DNA of 64,000 bases from Umezawaea endophytica. Its GTDB lineage: Bacteria > Actinomycetota > Actinomycetes > Mycobacteriales > Pseudonocardiaceae. The DNA lies in contig NZ_JANYMP010000010.1 of the NCBI RefSeq assembly GCF_025061645.1, positions 96,092-160,091 of the forward strand, given 5' to 3'. This document shows, piece by piece, positions 18,437-26,135 of the stretch. Below the pieces are notes generated by a model. That model was not told where the DNA came from, searched no databases, and worked only from the letters and a program-made list of their open reading frames with translations. Position 1 is the first letter of the stretch. Each line of letters opens with the position of its first letter. A program made the translations under genes and the position numbers.

Positions 18437-20055
18437 CGCGTCTCCGGCCCTCCCGCCTCCGCGAGCACGCCGTCGGACAGGCGCAGCCAGCGGGTCACGC
18501 CGAGCGTCGCGAGGAAGCGTTCGTCGTGGCTCACGACCACGAACGCGCCCTGGTAAGCGTTCAACGCGCTTTCCAGTTGGCCGACGCTGACCAGGTCGAG
18601 GTTGTTCGTCGGTTCGTCCAGCAGCAGCAGTTGGGGTGCCGGTTCGGCGAACAGGACGCACGCCAGGGTGGCGCGGAGGCGTTCGCCGCCGGACAGGACG
18701 CCTACGGGGAGGTGGGCGCGGGTGCCGCGGAACAGGAAGCGGGCCAGCAGAGTGAGCCGTTGGGCTTCCGGCATGGCGGGTGCGAACGCGGCCAGGTTGT
18801 CGGCGACCGTGCGGTCCAGGTCGAGCAGGTCGAGGCGTTGGGACAGGTAGGCGATCCGGCCGTCGGCGCGCCTGGTGCCGGTCACCTCCAGCTCACCGGT
18901 GAGGACGCGCAGCAGCGTCGACTTGCCCGCGCCGTTCGGGCCGGTCAACGCGATCCGCTCCGGCCCCCGGATCGTCAGGTCGACGCCGTCGCCCGCGAAC
19001 TGGGGCCGGTCGCCGTACCGCACCTGGACGCCCTCGCCCTGGAACACCGTCCGGCCCGGCGGGACGGCGGTTCCGGGCATCACCAGCACGATCTTCTGGT
19101 CCTCGCGCAGGGCGCGGCCCGCTTCGTCGAGCCTGGCCCTGGCGTCGTCGACGCGGGACGAGTGCGTCTCCCTCGCCTTGCCCGCCGACTCCTGGGCGCC
19201 GCGCTTCATCGTCCCGGCGAAGATCCTCGGCAGCCCCGCGCTCTTCAGGTTCCGCGCGGCGGTGCCCGCCCGGCGCTCGGCGCGCTCACGGGCCTGCTGC
19301 ATCTCGCGCTTCTCCCGCTTCACGTCCTGCTCGGCCGTGCGGATGTTCTTCTCGGCCACCTCCCGCGCGGCCCGCGTCGCCTCCTCGTACGACGTGAAGT
19401 CGCCGCCGTGGAACCGGACCTCGCCGCGGTCGAGCTCGGCGATGCGCTCCATCCGGTCGAGCAGCTCCCGGTCGTGGCTGACCAGCAGGAGCGTGCCCGG
19501 CCAGTCCTCGATCACGGCGTGGAGCTTGCGGCGCGCGTCGAGGTCGAGGTTGTTGGTCGGCTCGTCGAGCAGCAGCACGTCCGGCCGCTTCAGCAACTGC
19601 GCCGCCACGCCGAGGAAGACGACCTGGCCGCCGCTGAGCGTGCCGAGGCGGCGGGTGAGGTCGACGTCCTCCAGGCCGAGCCGGTCGAGCTGGGCGCGGG
19701 TGCGCTCCTCGACGTCCCAGTCCTGCCCGATGGTGGCGAAGTGCTCCTCGCTCGCGTCCCCGGACTCGATCGCGGCGAGGGCCCTGACCTGCGGCGCGAT
19801 ACCGAGCACCTCGGCCGCGGTCAGTGCGCCGTCGAGCGGCAGGCTCTGGGGGAGGTAACCGAGCACGCCGTCCACGGAGGTGGACCCGGCGGTCGGCCGG
19901 AGTTCGCCCGCGATCAGCTTGAGCAGGGTGCTCTTGCCCGCGCCGTTCGGCGCGACCAGCCCGGTGCGGCCACCGGTGAACGTGCAGGACAGGGCGTCGA
20001 AGACCGGGGTGTCATCCGGCCAGGAGAAGGACAGGGAGGAACAGGTGATGGACAT
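18433..20055 (-). CDS. ABC-F family ribosome-associated ATPase (possible antibiotic-resistance type)
   Basis: A 540-residue soluble protein with two ABC domains and no membrane part. First Walker A APNGAGKSTLLKL, signature LSGGQVVFLG, Walker B VLLLDEPTNNLDLD; then a charged linker of about 80 residues (KREKREMQQARERAERR), then second Walker A TGPNGAGKSTLLRV, signature LSGGERLRATLA and LLLLDEPTNNLDLV. ABC-F proteins enter the ribosomal E site and rescue antibiotic-stalled ribosomes or tune translation. ATG 20055 has GCGAGG upstream; the frame stays open a further 32 codons to a GTG at 20151. The coupled downstream NTPase is unusual. Resistance function is possible but not shown. Confidence 0.88.
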   Translation of the reverse strand: MSITCSSLSFSWPDDTPVFDALSCTFTGGRTGLVAPNGAGKSTLLKLIAGELRPTAGSTSVDGVLGYLPQSLPLDGALTAAEVLGIAPQVRALAAIESGDASEEHFATIGQDWDVEERTRAQLDRLGLEDVDLTRRLGTLSGGQVVFLGVAAQLLKRPDVLLLDEPTNNLDLDARRKLHAVIEDWPGTLLLVSHDRELLDRMERIAELDRGEVRFHGGDFTSYEEATRAAREVAEKNIRTAEQDVKREKREMQQARERAERRAGTAARNLKSAGLPRIFAGTMKRGAQESAGKARETHSSRVDDARARLDEAGRALREDQKIVLVMPGTAVPPGRTVFQGEGVQVRYGDRPQFAGDGVDLTIRGPERIALTGPNGAGKSTLLRVLTGELEVTGTRRADGRIAYLSQRLDLLDLDRTVADNLAAFAPAMPEAQRLTLLARFLFRGTRAHLPVGVLSGGERLRATLACVLFAEPAPQLLLLDEPTNNLDLVSVGQLESALNAYQGAFVVVSHDERFLATLGVTRWLRLSDGVLAEAGGPETR

Positions 20056-20151
20056 GCCGAAGACCTCGCGTGCGATGCGGGCGCGCTGGAACCGCCCGGC
20101 TGGTACCAGGACGTGGGGGGACGACTGACCGGCCGCGGCGGCGGCGCTCAC
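20056..20151 (-). other. In-frame 5' extension / possible leader of the ABC-F gene
   Basis: From GTG 20151 the ABC-F frame is open for 32 codons (PHVLVPAGRFQRARIAREVF) before ATG 20055. It may be an N-terminal extension or, as for other antibiotic-inducible ABC-F genes, a regulatory leader region where ribosomes stall. No attenuator hairpin was established. Confidence 0.35.
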
Positions 20152-20292
20152 GCGCGTTCGCTCTACGGCCAGGGCACTCCGGTATCACCCGGAGACGTCG
20201 TCTTCGCCTGCCACTTCGCTGCTCCCTGGATCGCGATCACTCGTCGTCCACGATAACCCGTCGACCCGACCGCGCGCCCGTCGACCGCCCGA

Positions 20293-21129
20293 TCAGGCGA
20301 GGTCCGGTGATCCGAGGCAGCGCGCGGCGGCGGTCGCCCCGGCCGTGAGCGCGTCCGGGACGCCCGCGCCCGCGAGGTGGGCGACCAGGAAACCGGAGAA
20401 GAACGCGTCACCCGCGCCGTTGGTGTCCACGACCCGCTCGACCGGGACCGCGGCGACCCGGTGCACCGCGCCCGCCGCAGCGGCCATCGCGCCGTCCGCG
20501 CCGAGCGTCGCCACCGCGACACGGGCCCCGGCCGCGACGAGCAGCGCCTCCAGTTCGGCGCGGTCCGGGACGCCGTCGTCGTTGAGGAACAGGTAGTCCG
20601 CGGCGGCCAGGAAGTCCTGGTGGAACGCCGACCTGCCGTCGTAGTCGTGCAGGTCGCACCAGACCGGGACGCGGGCCGCCCGCGCCGCGCCCAGCAGCGG
20701 CCGGGAGTGCTCTGCGAGGTCGATCACCGCCGCGTCGGCGACCTCCAACGCGGCCGCCGCGCGCTCGTCGTGGCGCGGCTCGCGCAGTTCGGGCACTTCG
20801 AGGTAGATCGACACCCGGCCGCCAACGGGGTCCATCAGGTTGAGGTGCTGCTCGGTCGGCCCGTCGGCGACCTCGGCGATGACCTCCACCCCGGCCCCGG
20901 CGAGCACCGCGAGCACCGCCCGGCCCGGCTCGTCGTCGCCCACCACCGTCCGCAGGGTGACCCGCGCGCCGAGCTTCACGAGGTTCAGCGCCTTGCCCGC
21001 CGACGTGCCGCCGACCGCCTTCCGGTGCGCCTTGGCGAACGCCGTGTGCGGACGTGCCGCGGGCAGTTCGTCCACCGACACCAGGTGGTTCCAGGACACC
21101 GGACCCGCGATGAACACCGTCGGCTTCAT
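20293..21129 (-). CDS. PfkB-family carbohydrate kinase
   Basis: A 278-residue ribokinase-fold sugar kinase. The N-terminal signature has GPVSWNHLVSVDELP and VGGTSAGKALNLVKLGA; the C-terminal PfkB signature is DTNGAGDAFFSGFLVAHLAG with the catalytic base Asp in GAGD. ATG 21129 begins MKPTVFIAG. The substrate (ribose, fructose, nucleoside or other) cannot be told. It is co-directional with ABC-F but separated by over 160 bases, and divergent from a GtfB-like glycosyltransferase gene. Confidence 0.88.
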   Translation of the reverse strand: MKPTVFIAGPVSWNHLVSVDELPAARPHTAFAKAHRKAVGGTSAGKALNLVKLGARVTLRTVVGDDEPGRAVLAVLAGAGVEVIAEVADGPTEQHLNLMDPVGGRVSIYLEVPELREPRHDERAAAALEVADAAVIDLAEHSRPLLGAARAARVPVWCDLHDYDGRSAFHQDFLAAADYLFLNDDGVPDRAELEALLVAAGARVAVATLGADGAMAAAAGAVHRVAAVPVERVVDTNGAGDAFFSGFLVAHLAGAGVPDALTAGATAAARCLGSPDLA

Positions 21130-21256
21130 CCCGCCATTGTGGATCAGCGCGTTCTCGTTGGCCCCATTGGAACTTATAGCCGACAGGGGGACTTGCGGCA
21201 AGACCCCGGTGCGGGCCCAGACTTCGCGGGCTCACGAACAGCGGAGGGGAGTTCCG

Positions 21257-22456
21257 ATGCGGGTCCTGCTGTCGACGATCGGGTCGCGGGGTGACGTCCA
21301 GCCCGTGGTGGCGCTGGCGCGGAGGTTGGGGGAGTCGGGGCAGGAGGTGCGGGTGTGCGCGCCTCCCGACTTCGGTGACTGGATCGGTGGGCTGGGGATC
21401 GGCTTCACGCCCGTCGGGCCGGAGTTGCGGGGGACCGCGAAGCCGGGTGCCACGACCCGGCCGTCGCCCGAGCAGGTGCGGCGGATGATCGAGGGCACGG
21501 TCGCCGCCCAGTTCGCGGCCGTCGCGGAAGCGGCCGAGGGCTGTGACGTCCTGGTGGCCTGCGGGGCGTTGCAGGTCGCCGCGCGGTCGATCGCCGAACG
21601 GCGGGGGATGCGATACGCCTACGCCGCCTACGTCCCGGTCTCGCTGCCGTCGCCGCACCACTCGCCGCCCGTGCTGAGCCTGCTCGGGCAGGAGCCCGCG
21701 AACGGCCCGGTGGACCACGGCGCGCTGTGGGAGGAGGACGCCCGGCACTGGAACACCACCTGGGGTCCCGCGCTCAACGCCCACCGCGCGGCGGCGGGGC
21801 AGGAGCCGGTGACCGACGTGCGGGGGCACGTCTTCACCGACCGCCCCTGGCTGGCCGCCGACCCGGTGTTGGCCCCGTGGCCGGGAGGCGAGGAGGTCGT
21901 CCAGACCGGGGCGTGGGTCCTGCCCGACGAGCGGCCGCTGTCCGCGGAGCTGGAGGCGTTCCTCGACGCGGGTGAACCGCCCGTGTACTTCGGCTTCGGC
22001 AGCATGCGCGCGCCGGACGACCTGGCCAGGACGATGGTCGAGTCGGCACGGGCGCTCGGCCGTCGGGCCGTCGTGTCGAGGGGGTGGGCCGATCTGTCCC
22101 TTGTGGACGGTGGGTCCGACTGCCTGTCGATCGGCGAGGTGAACCAGCAGGCGCTCTTCCGGCGGGTCGCGGCCGTCGTGCACCACGGTGGCGCGGGCAC
22201 GACCACCGCCGCCACGGGCGCCGGGGCGCCGCAGGTCGTCGTCCCGCAGGTGTACGACCAGCACTACTTCGCCGGACGGGTCCGCGACCTCGGCATCGGC
22301 AGCGCACACCCGCCGTCCGTGCCGACGATCGGCTCGCTGACGGCGGCGCTCGCCGACGCGCTCCGGCCGGAGGTGGCGGTTCGCGCCCGTGCGGTCGAGG
22401 TGCGGGCGGACGGCGCCGCCGTCGCCGCCGGGCTGGTGACGGCTCAGGGCACGTAG
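21257..22456 (+). CDS. Glycosyltransferase family 1, GtfB/MGT-like
   Basis: A 399-residue GT-B glycosyltransferase of the type that decorates antibiotics and lipids. N-terminal acceptor domain starts MRVLLSTIGSRGDVQPVVAL, the hallmark of the sterol/glycopeptide glucosyltransferase group; the C-terminal nucleotide-sugar domain has VYFGFGSM, VNQQALFRRVAAVVHHGGAG (HHGGAGT donor motif) and VVVPQVYDQHYFA. ATG 21257 follows GGAGGGGA. No biosynthetic cluster surrounds it, so it could act on exogenous macrolides or on a lipid. Its last 13 bases overlap the convergent acetyltransferase gene. Confidence 0.9.
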   Translation: MRVLLSTIGSRGDVQPVVALARRLGESGQEVRVCAPPDFGDWIGGLGIGFTPVGPELRGTAKPGATTRPSPEQVRRMIEGTVAAQFAAVAEAAEGCDVLVACGALQVAARSIAERRGMRYAYAAYVPVSLPSPHHSPPVLSLLGQEPANGPVDHGALWEEDARHWNTTWGPALNAHRAAAGQEPVTDVRGHVFTDRPWLAADPVLAPWPGGEEVVQTGAWVLPDERPLSAELEAFLDAGEPPVYFGFGSMRAPDDLARTMVESARALGRRAVVSRGWADLSLVDGGSDCLSIGEVNQQALFRRVAAVVHHGGAGTTTAATGAGAPQVVVPQVYDQHYFAGRVRDLGIGSAHPPSVPTIGSLTAALADALRPEVAVRARAVEVRADGAAVAAGLVTAQGT

Positions 22457-23583
22457 TAGGTCAGCAGGTCGGCGCGGACGGGCGGGAACAGGGCGGCCAT
22501 GAGCTTGCGGTTCGGGCCGGGGTAGACGTCCGGGTGGAGCCGGGCGAGCCCCTCGATGCCGTGCGGGCCGAACAGCAGCGACGGCACGAGATCCGGCGCG
22601 ACCCCCGCCCCACCGACGGAGGCGGGCCCCTGCATCGGTCCGCCGGTGGTCATGGGGCCCGCCTCGCCGTTCGCGCAGTGGAAGCGGACGTGGGAACCGA
22701 AGAACGAGACCACGACCTCGCCGTCGTACCCGGCCGCGCGGCGGGACAGCAGCGGGCGCAGGCGGTCCAGCACGGCGGCGGTGTCCGGGAGCCTCGCGTA
22801 GTACATCTCGGCGTCCTCCGGCAACGGCCCGAGGAACCGCCCCAGCCGGTTCCCGAGGCGGTCGGTGACCTCGACGCCCTCCACCAGCCCGACGACGTGG
22901 TTCAGCAGCGCCTGCTCGGCGGCCGCGTCCACGCCCGCGAGTTCGGTGAGGTGCGAGTCGGTCAGCCGCCCGACGGCCACCACGGCGCCGTCGCGCTCGA
23001 CCACCCACTGCGTGCTTCCCTCGCGCGCCACCAGCCACCGCCAGCACGCCGGCGAGTGCGGCATCCGCAGGTCCAGTTCGGCTTGCAGCCCGTCCTGCAC
23101 GGCGGCCATCGCCGCGATGTCGGCGGGCCCGGCCCGCCGCACCACGTGCCCGGCTACCGGGGGTGGCGCTAGGACGACCTTGCGGGTGGGCGGGATCGGG
23201 ATGGCGTAGGCGTAGCCGAAGCGGCGGTAGAAGTACGGGATGCCGATCATCACCTGGGCCAGGTGGCCCAGGTCGGTCGACCGCTGGTGCGCCCACGCCA
23301 TGAGCCGCCGCACGAGCCCGCGACCCTCGTACTCGCGGTCCGTCGCGACGAGTTCGACCTGGCCTGCTGGGATTCGCACCCCGCCTAGCACCAGGGTCTC
23401 GTCTAGGAGCGTGAGCGTGGAGACGATCCGGTCTCCGTCTACGACTACGGCGCAGGAGGACCAGCCTTCGTCCGGGTCCTGTACTACTAGCCGGTGGTCC
23501 AGCGCGTCCTCCGGCTCGCCCCGTTCCGTGAGAAGGGCGCCGATCTGGTCCAGGTCACGCGGTTCCGCCGGGCGCAAGTCCAT
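22444..23583 (-). CDS. GNAT acetyltransferase with C-terminal sterol-carrier-like domain (Eis-like)
   Basis: A 379-residue protein. Residues 1-125 form a GNAT domain with the acetyl-CoA loop in DREYEGRGLVRRLMAWA; residues 135-270 a second, degenerate GNAT-like fold; the last 100 residues (VVVSFFGSHVRFHCANGEAG... to a C-terminal Pro) look like the sterol-carrier-like domain of Eis aminoglycoside acetyltransferases, whose C-terminal carboxylate takes part in catalysis. Length agrees with Eis (about 400). Function as an aminoglycoside or lysine N-acetyltransferase is inferred. ATG 23583 was chosen because it opens directly on MDLRPAEPRDLDQI; its ribosome site is weak. Confidence 0.72.
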   Translation of the reverse strand: MDLRPAEPRDLDQIGALLTERGEPEDALDHRLVVQDPDEGWSSCAVVVDGDRIVSTLTLLDETLVLGGVRIPAGQVELVATDREYEGRGLVRRLMAWAHQRSTDLGHLAQVMIGIPYFYRRFGYAYAIPIPPTRKVVLAPPPVAGHVVRRAGPADIAAMAAVQDGLQAELDLRMPHSPACWRWLVAREGSTQWVVERDGAVVAVGRLTDSHLTELAGVDAAAEQALLNHVVGLVEGVEVTDRLGNRLGRFLGPLPEDAEMYYARLPDTAAVLDRLRPLLSRRAAGYDGEVVVSFFGSHVRFHCANGEAGPMTTGGPMQGPASVGGAGVAPDLVPSLLFGPHGIEGLARLHPDVYPGPNRKLMAALFPPVRADLLTYYVP

Positions 23584-23951
23584 TCTTGGGATTGTGTCGA
23601 AGGGGGAGGTTGGTGGGCTAGCGGTTTTAGGGGTGTTCGCGGGGTGAACTTGGAATGGGGGCCGCTTGTGGTCCATTGTGGAGGGGGATGTTGTTGGGAA
23701 GTGAACGAGGTCGGTGGTGGGTTGGGTTGGCCCGCGGTGGTTCCCCCGCCACCCCGGCTCGCGCAATTGTTTCGATGCCTCGTTTGCTTTGTCAAGGCGG
23801 GAAAGATGCCTTGACAAAGCAAACGAGGCACGAAGGGCGCTGGGGATGGGGGCGGCGGGGGAAGTGTGTGCCGGGTTGGTTGCGTGCGTCTACTTGCGTG
23901 CCGTAGTGGGTCGAGGTTCGTAGGAAAGACGGTGCCTCCACACCGACCGGC
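23584..23951. other. Intergenic region, TG-rich, with long hairpin
   Basis: About 370 bases without a credible gene. The part at 23584-23760 is unusually rich in G and T on the + strand, then a 55-base perfect hairpin, then G-rich sequence. Short reading frames here have no ribosome sites or family resemblance. Confidence 0.6.
23776..23830. terminator. Long perfect stem-loop (23-base stem, 9-base loop)
   Basis: Arms 23776-23798 and 23808-23830 are exact reverse complements (left arm begins TGCCTCGTTTGC and ends CAAGGC); loop GGGAAAGAT. It lies 122 bases beyond the stop of the patatin-like gene on the - strand and could terminate it, though no T-run follows. The stem is less GC-rich than other hairpins here, so a repeated mobile or small-RNA-like element is also possible. 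Confidence 0.6.
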
Positions 23952-26123
23952 CTACCGCAGGTGGCCCACCCCATCTCTCTCGAATAGGTCCTCCGCCGTC
24001 GAGGGCCTCAACAACGGTTCGGGGATATTGAGCAGTTCCAAAGCCTTCTTGCCCGCCTCATATCCCAACGTCCGATAGGCCTCGAACTGCTCGTCCGTGA
24101 ACATCTGCTGGCTTGTCGAGTGGTTCGGAAACCGGCGATCTCTCCTCTTGAACGCCTGGAGATCCCAACTGGATCCCGCCGTCAGCACGGCCTTCGCGTA
24201 GACCAGCTTCGCCTCCTGGTCAGGCATCGGGTACCGGACCGAGCCGGCCACCGCCATGCTCTGGCTCAGGCCGTCGGAATCCGGCATCACCGGTCGGGGA
24301 TCCAGGTCTACGTCGGCGCTCAGTTCGCTTCTTGCCAAAGCGATGGCGCGTCCGATGTCCAACCCGTCGCCGGTTTGATCGCAGGTTGCGTCGAAGCACA
24401 GCACGTGGGTGCAGCGTCGTCGCAGCAGTTCTACCAACCCTAGGTTCTCCCAGTGCCCCCCATCGGTCAGGTAGATGTACCGGTGGGTCGACTTGGCCCC
24501 ACCTAGCGCCTCCCGCAGCACGTACAACGCTCCTGGCTCGTGCCATCCATCGCGGATCGAGTTCCACAGCCTCGCACCTATGCCAGGGCGTTCGGTGTCG
24601 TCCGAGGCCGTCGACTGCCAGTTCCGGTGTCGGGGGTTCTTGATCCACACCCCTAGCCGGACGTTCGTCAGCGCCATCAGGAAGCGCAACGGTGGATAGG
24701 TGAAGCGGCCCATCAGCGGTGACAGCGCGGCCCCGGACACCGCCATGATCGACGGCAACGTGAGTTGCGTGCCCGCCAAACCGGCGCGGCCCTCGAACCG
24801 TTCGGTGGCGTGGTACTTGAACAGTGGTCCGCCGCTGCGATGCGATTCGAAGGTGAACGACTCGGCGAAGCGGCCGACCGGTACGTCGTCCGTCGTCAGG
24901 TTGACCGCGCAGCAGACCACCAGCTTCGGCATCCGGCGGTTGCCCTTCGGGGACAGTTCGGAGAAGTACAGCTTCTCCTCGTACCCGATCGGCTCGGCGA
25001 CGATCCGGTTGCCGTCCCTGCGCCGCTTCAGCGCGAACGCGCTGTTGAGCCGCTCGCGGTAGAACAGGTGCATCGAGTAGCGCCGGTTGTGCACCTTCAC
25101 GGCCATCGCCAGCACGATGACGACCGCGAGGACGAGGCCGACGGCGTCGCCCGCGGTGTGCAGGCCGTGGCGGGTGGAGTACTCCAGTGACGAGAGCAGC
25201 GGTACGAGCAGGAGGCCGGCGCTGGAGATCGACGACAGCACGAGCATGAGCCGCAGGGCGCGGAAGCGTCTGCCGAGCATCAGGGCGATCACGGCGAGCA
25301 CGCACGACACGAGCAGCCACACGATGGCGATCACGATGCGGCCGCCCGCTGTCTGGAACGACTCCGGTCGTTCGTCGACGAACGTCGAGAGCAGGCTGGT
25401 CGACGACGTGGCGTACACCTCGGCCAGCGGTGGCAGGAGCAGGCAGACGCCGACCGCCGCGGCGCCGGTGAGCAGCAGCGACGCCATGCGTTCGGCGTGG
25501 GACTCGCCGTAGTTGCCCGGATGCCCGTCCTTGAACCAGCGCCGGTACGCGACCAGCAGGATCGCCAGGCCGACGCACACCGACGCGGCGATCAGCAGGA
25601 CGGTGAGCAGCGAGGACTTGGGCAGCGCCAGTCCGTTGAGCCGGAGGTCGGCCAACCGGACGCCGAGCAGGTGCAGGAGCCAGCCCGCGACCCGCCCGAT
25701 GATCATGGCGCACAGCACGAACGGCAGGTAGTTGAGGACGAACCCGTAGACGACGCTCGCCGCCATCCACAGCTTGCCCGCGCGGCCGGGCGCGAGGTAG
25801 TCGGTGTGCTGGCGCAGGTACCGCTCCTCGGGGGAACCCCGGCCCCACGGCGGTTTCCCGTTCTCGCAGTCCGGGTCGGTGTGGGCCGCGGAGATCGTCA
25901 GCGCGCTGGCGACGTAGTTGCCGCCGGACACCGCGGCGAGGTATTCGGCGCTTTGCAGGACTCCCTGCTGCTGCAACGCCTGGAGGGCGCCGAGGTTGAA
26001 GGCCGCCGACCTGATCCCGCCGCCGGACAGGGCGATCCCGATCCGGATGTCCTGGGGCGGCGAGTCGGCGTACTCCTCGGCGAGGCTGGGCAGGTCGTGC
26101 GTGGTGCGTGGTGCTAATGGCAT
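23952..26123 (-). CDS. Membrane-spanning patatin-like phospholipase
   Basis: A 723-residue protein combining a patatin-type serine lipase with a polytopic membrane region. The oxyanion loop GIALSGGGIRSAAFNLGALQ (residues 27-46) and the nucleophile elbow AVSGGNYVAS (Ser near residue 66) are in the N-terminal part; the catalytic Asp is in LTDGGHWENLGLVELL (near residue 565). Between them, residues 120-345 carry about six to seven hydrophobic helices (FVLNYLPFVLCAMIIG, SLLTVLLIAASVCVG, GAAAVGVCLLLPPL, IVIAIVWLLVSCVLAVIALM, GLLLVPLL, AVGLVLAVVIVLAMAV). The lipase core is thus split by a membrane domain. It starts 12 bases after a P-loop NTPase stop, so the two are a unit; by analogy with NTPase-gated lipases, it may degrade the cell's own membrane on activation. 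That role is inference. Confidence 0.85.
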   Translation of the reverse strand: MPLAPRTTHDLPSLAEEYADSPPQDIRIGIALSGGGIRSAAFNLGALQALQQQGVLQSAEYLAAVSGGNYVASALTISAAHTDPDCENGKPPWGRGSPEERYLRQHTDYLAPGRAGKLWMAASVVYGFVLNYLPFVLCAMIIGRVAGWLLHLLGVRLADLRLNGLALPKSSLLTVLLIAASVCVGLAILLVAYRRWFKDGHPGNYGESHAERMASLLLTGAAAVGVCLLLPPLAEVYATSSTSLLSTFVDERPESFQTAGGRIVIAIVWLLVSCVLAVIALMLGRRFRALRLMLVLSSISSAGLLLVPLLSSLEYSTRHGLHTAGDAVGLVLAVVIVLAMAVKVHNRRYSMHLFYRERLNSAFALKRRRDGNRIVAEPIGYEEKLYFSELSPKGNRRMPKLVVCCAVNLTTDDVPVGRFAESFTFESHRSGGPLFKYHATERFEGRAGLAGTQLTLPSIMAVSGAALSPLMGRFTYPPLRFLMALTNVRLGVWIKNPRHRNWQSTASDDTERPGIGARLWNSIRDGWHEPGALYVLREALGGAKSTHRYIYLTDGGHWENLGLVELLRRRCTHVLCFDATCDQTGDGLDIGRAIALARSELSADVDLDPRPVMPDSDGLSQSMAVAGSVRYPMPDQEAKLVYAKAVLTAGSSWDLQAFKRRDRRFPNHSTSQQMFTDEQFEAYRTLGYEAGKKALELLNIPEPLLRPSTAEDLFERDGVGHLR

Positions 26124-26135
26124 GTCAGTCCCGGT

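Noticed and set aside
18433..18661. NB-ARC gene starting at GTG 18661 inside the ABC-F gene
   Set aside because: The extra 75 codons only re-read ABC-F sequence in another frame and give no domain; CTG 18436 with a well-placed ribosome site explains the start better.
22084..23172. Arg/Gly-rich + strand frame across the glycosyltransferase and acetyltransferase
   Set aside because: Antisense/out-of-frame shadow with no start signal or motif.
23776..23830. Hairpin as terminal inverted repeats of an insertion sequence
   Set aside because: Only nine bases lie between the arms and no transposase or target duplication is visible.
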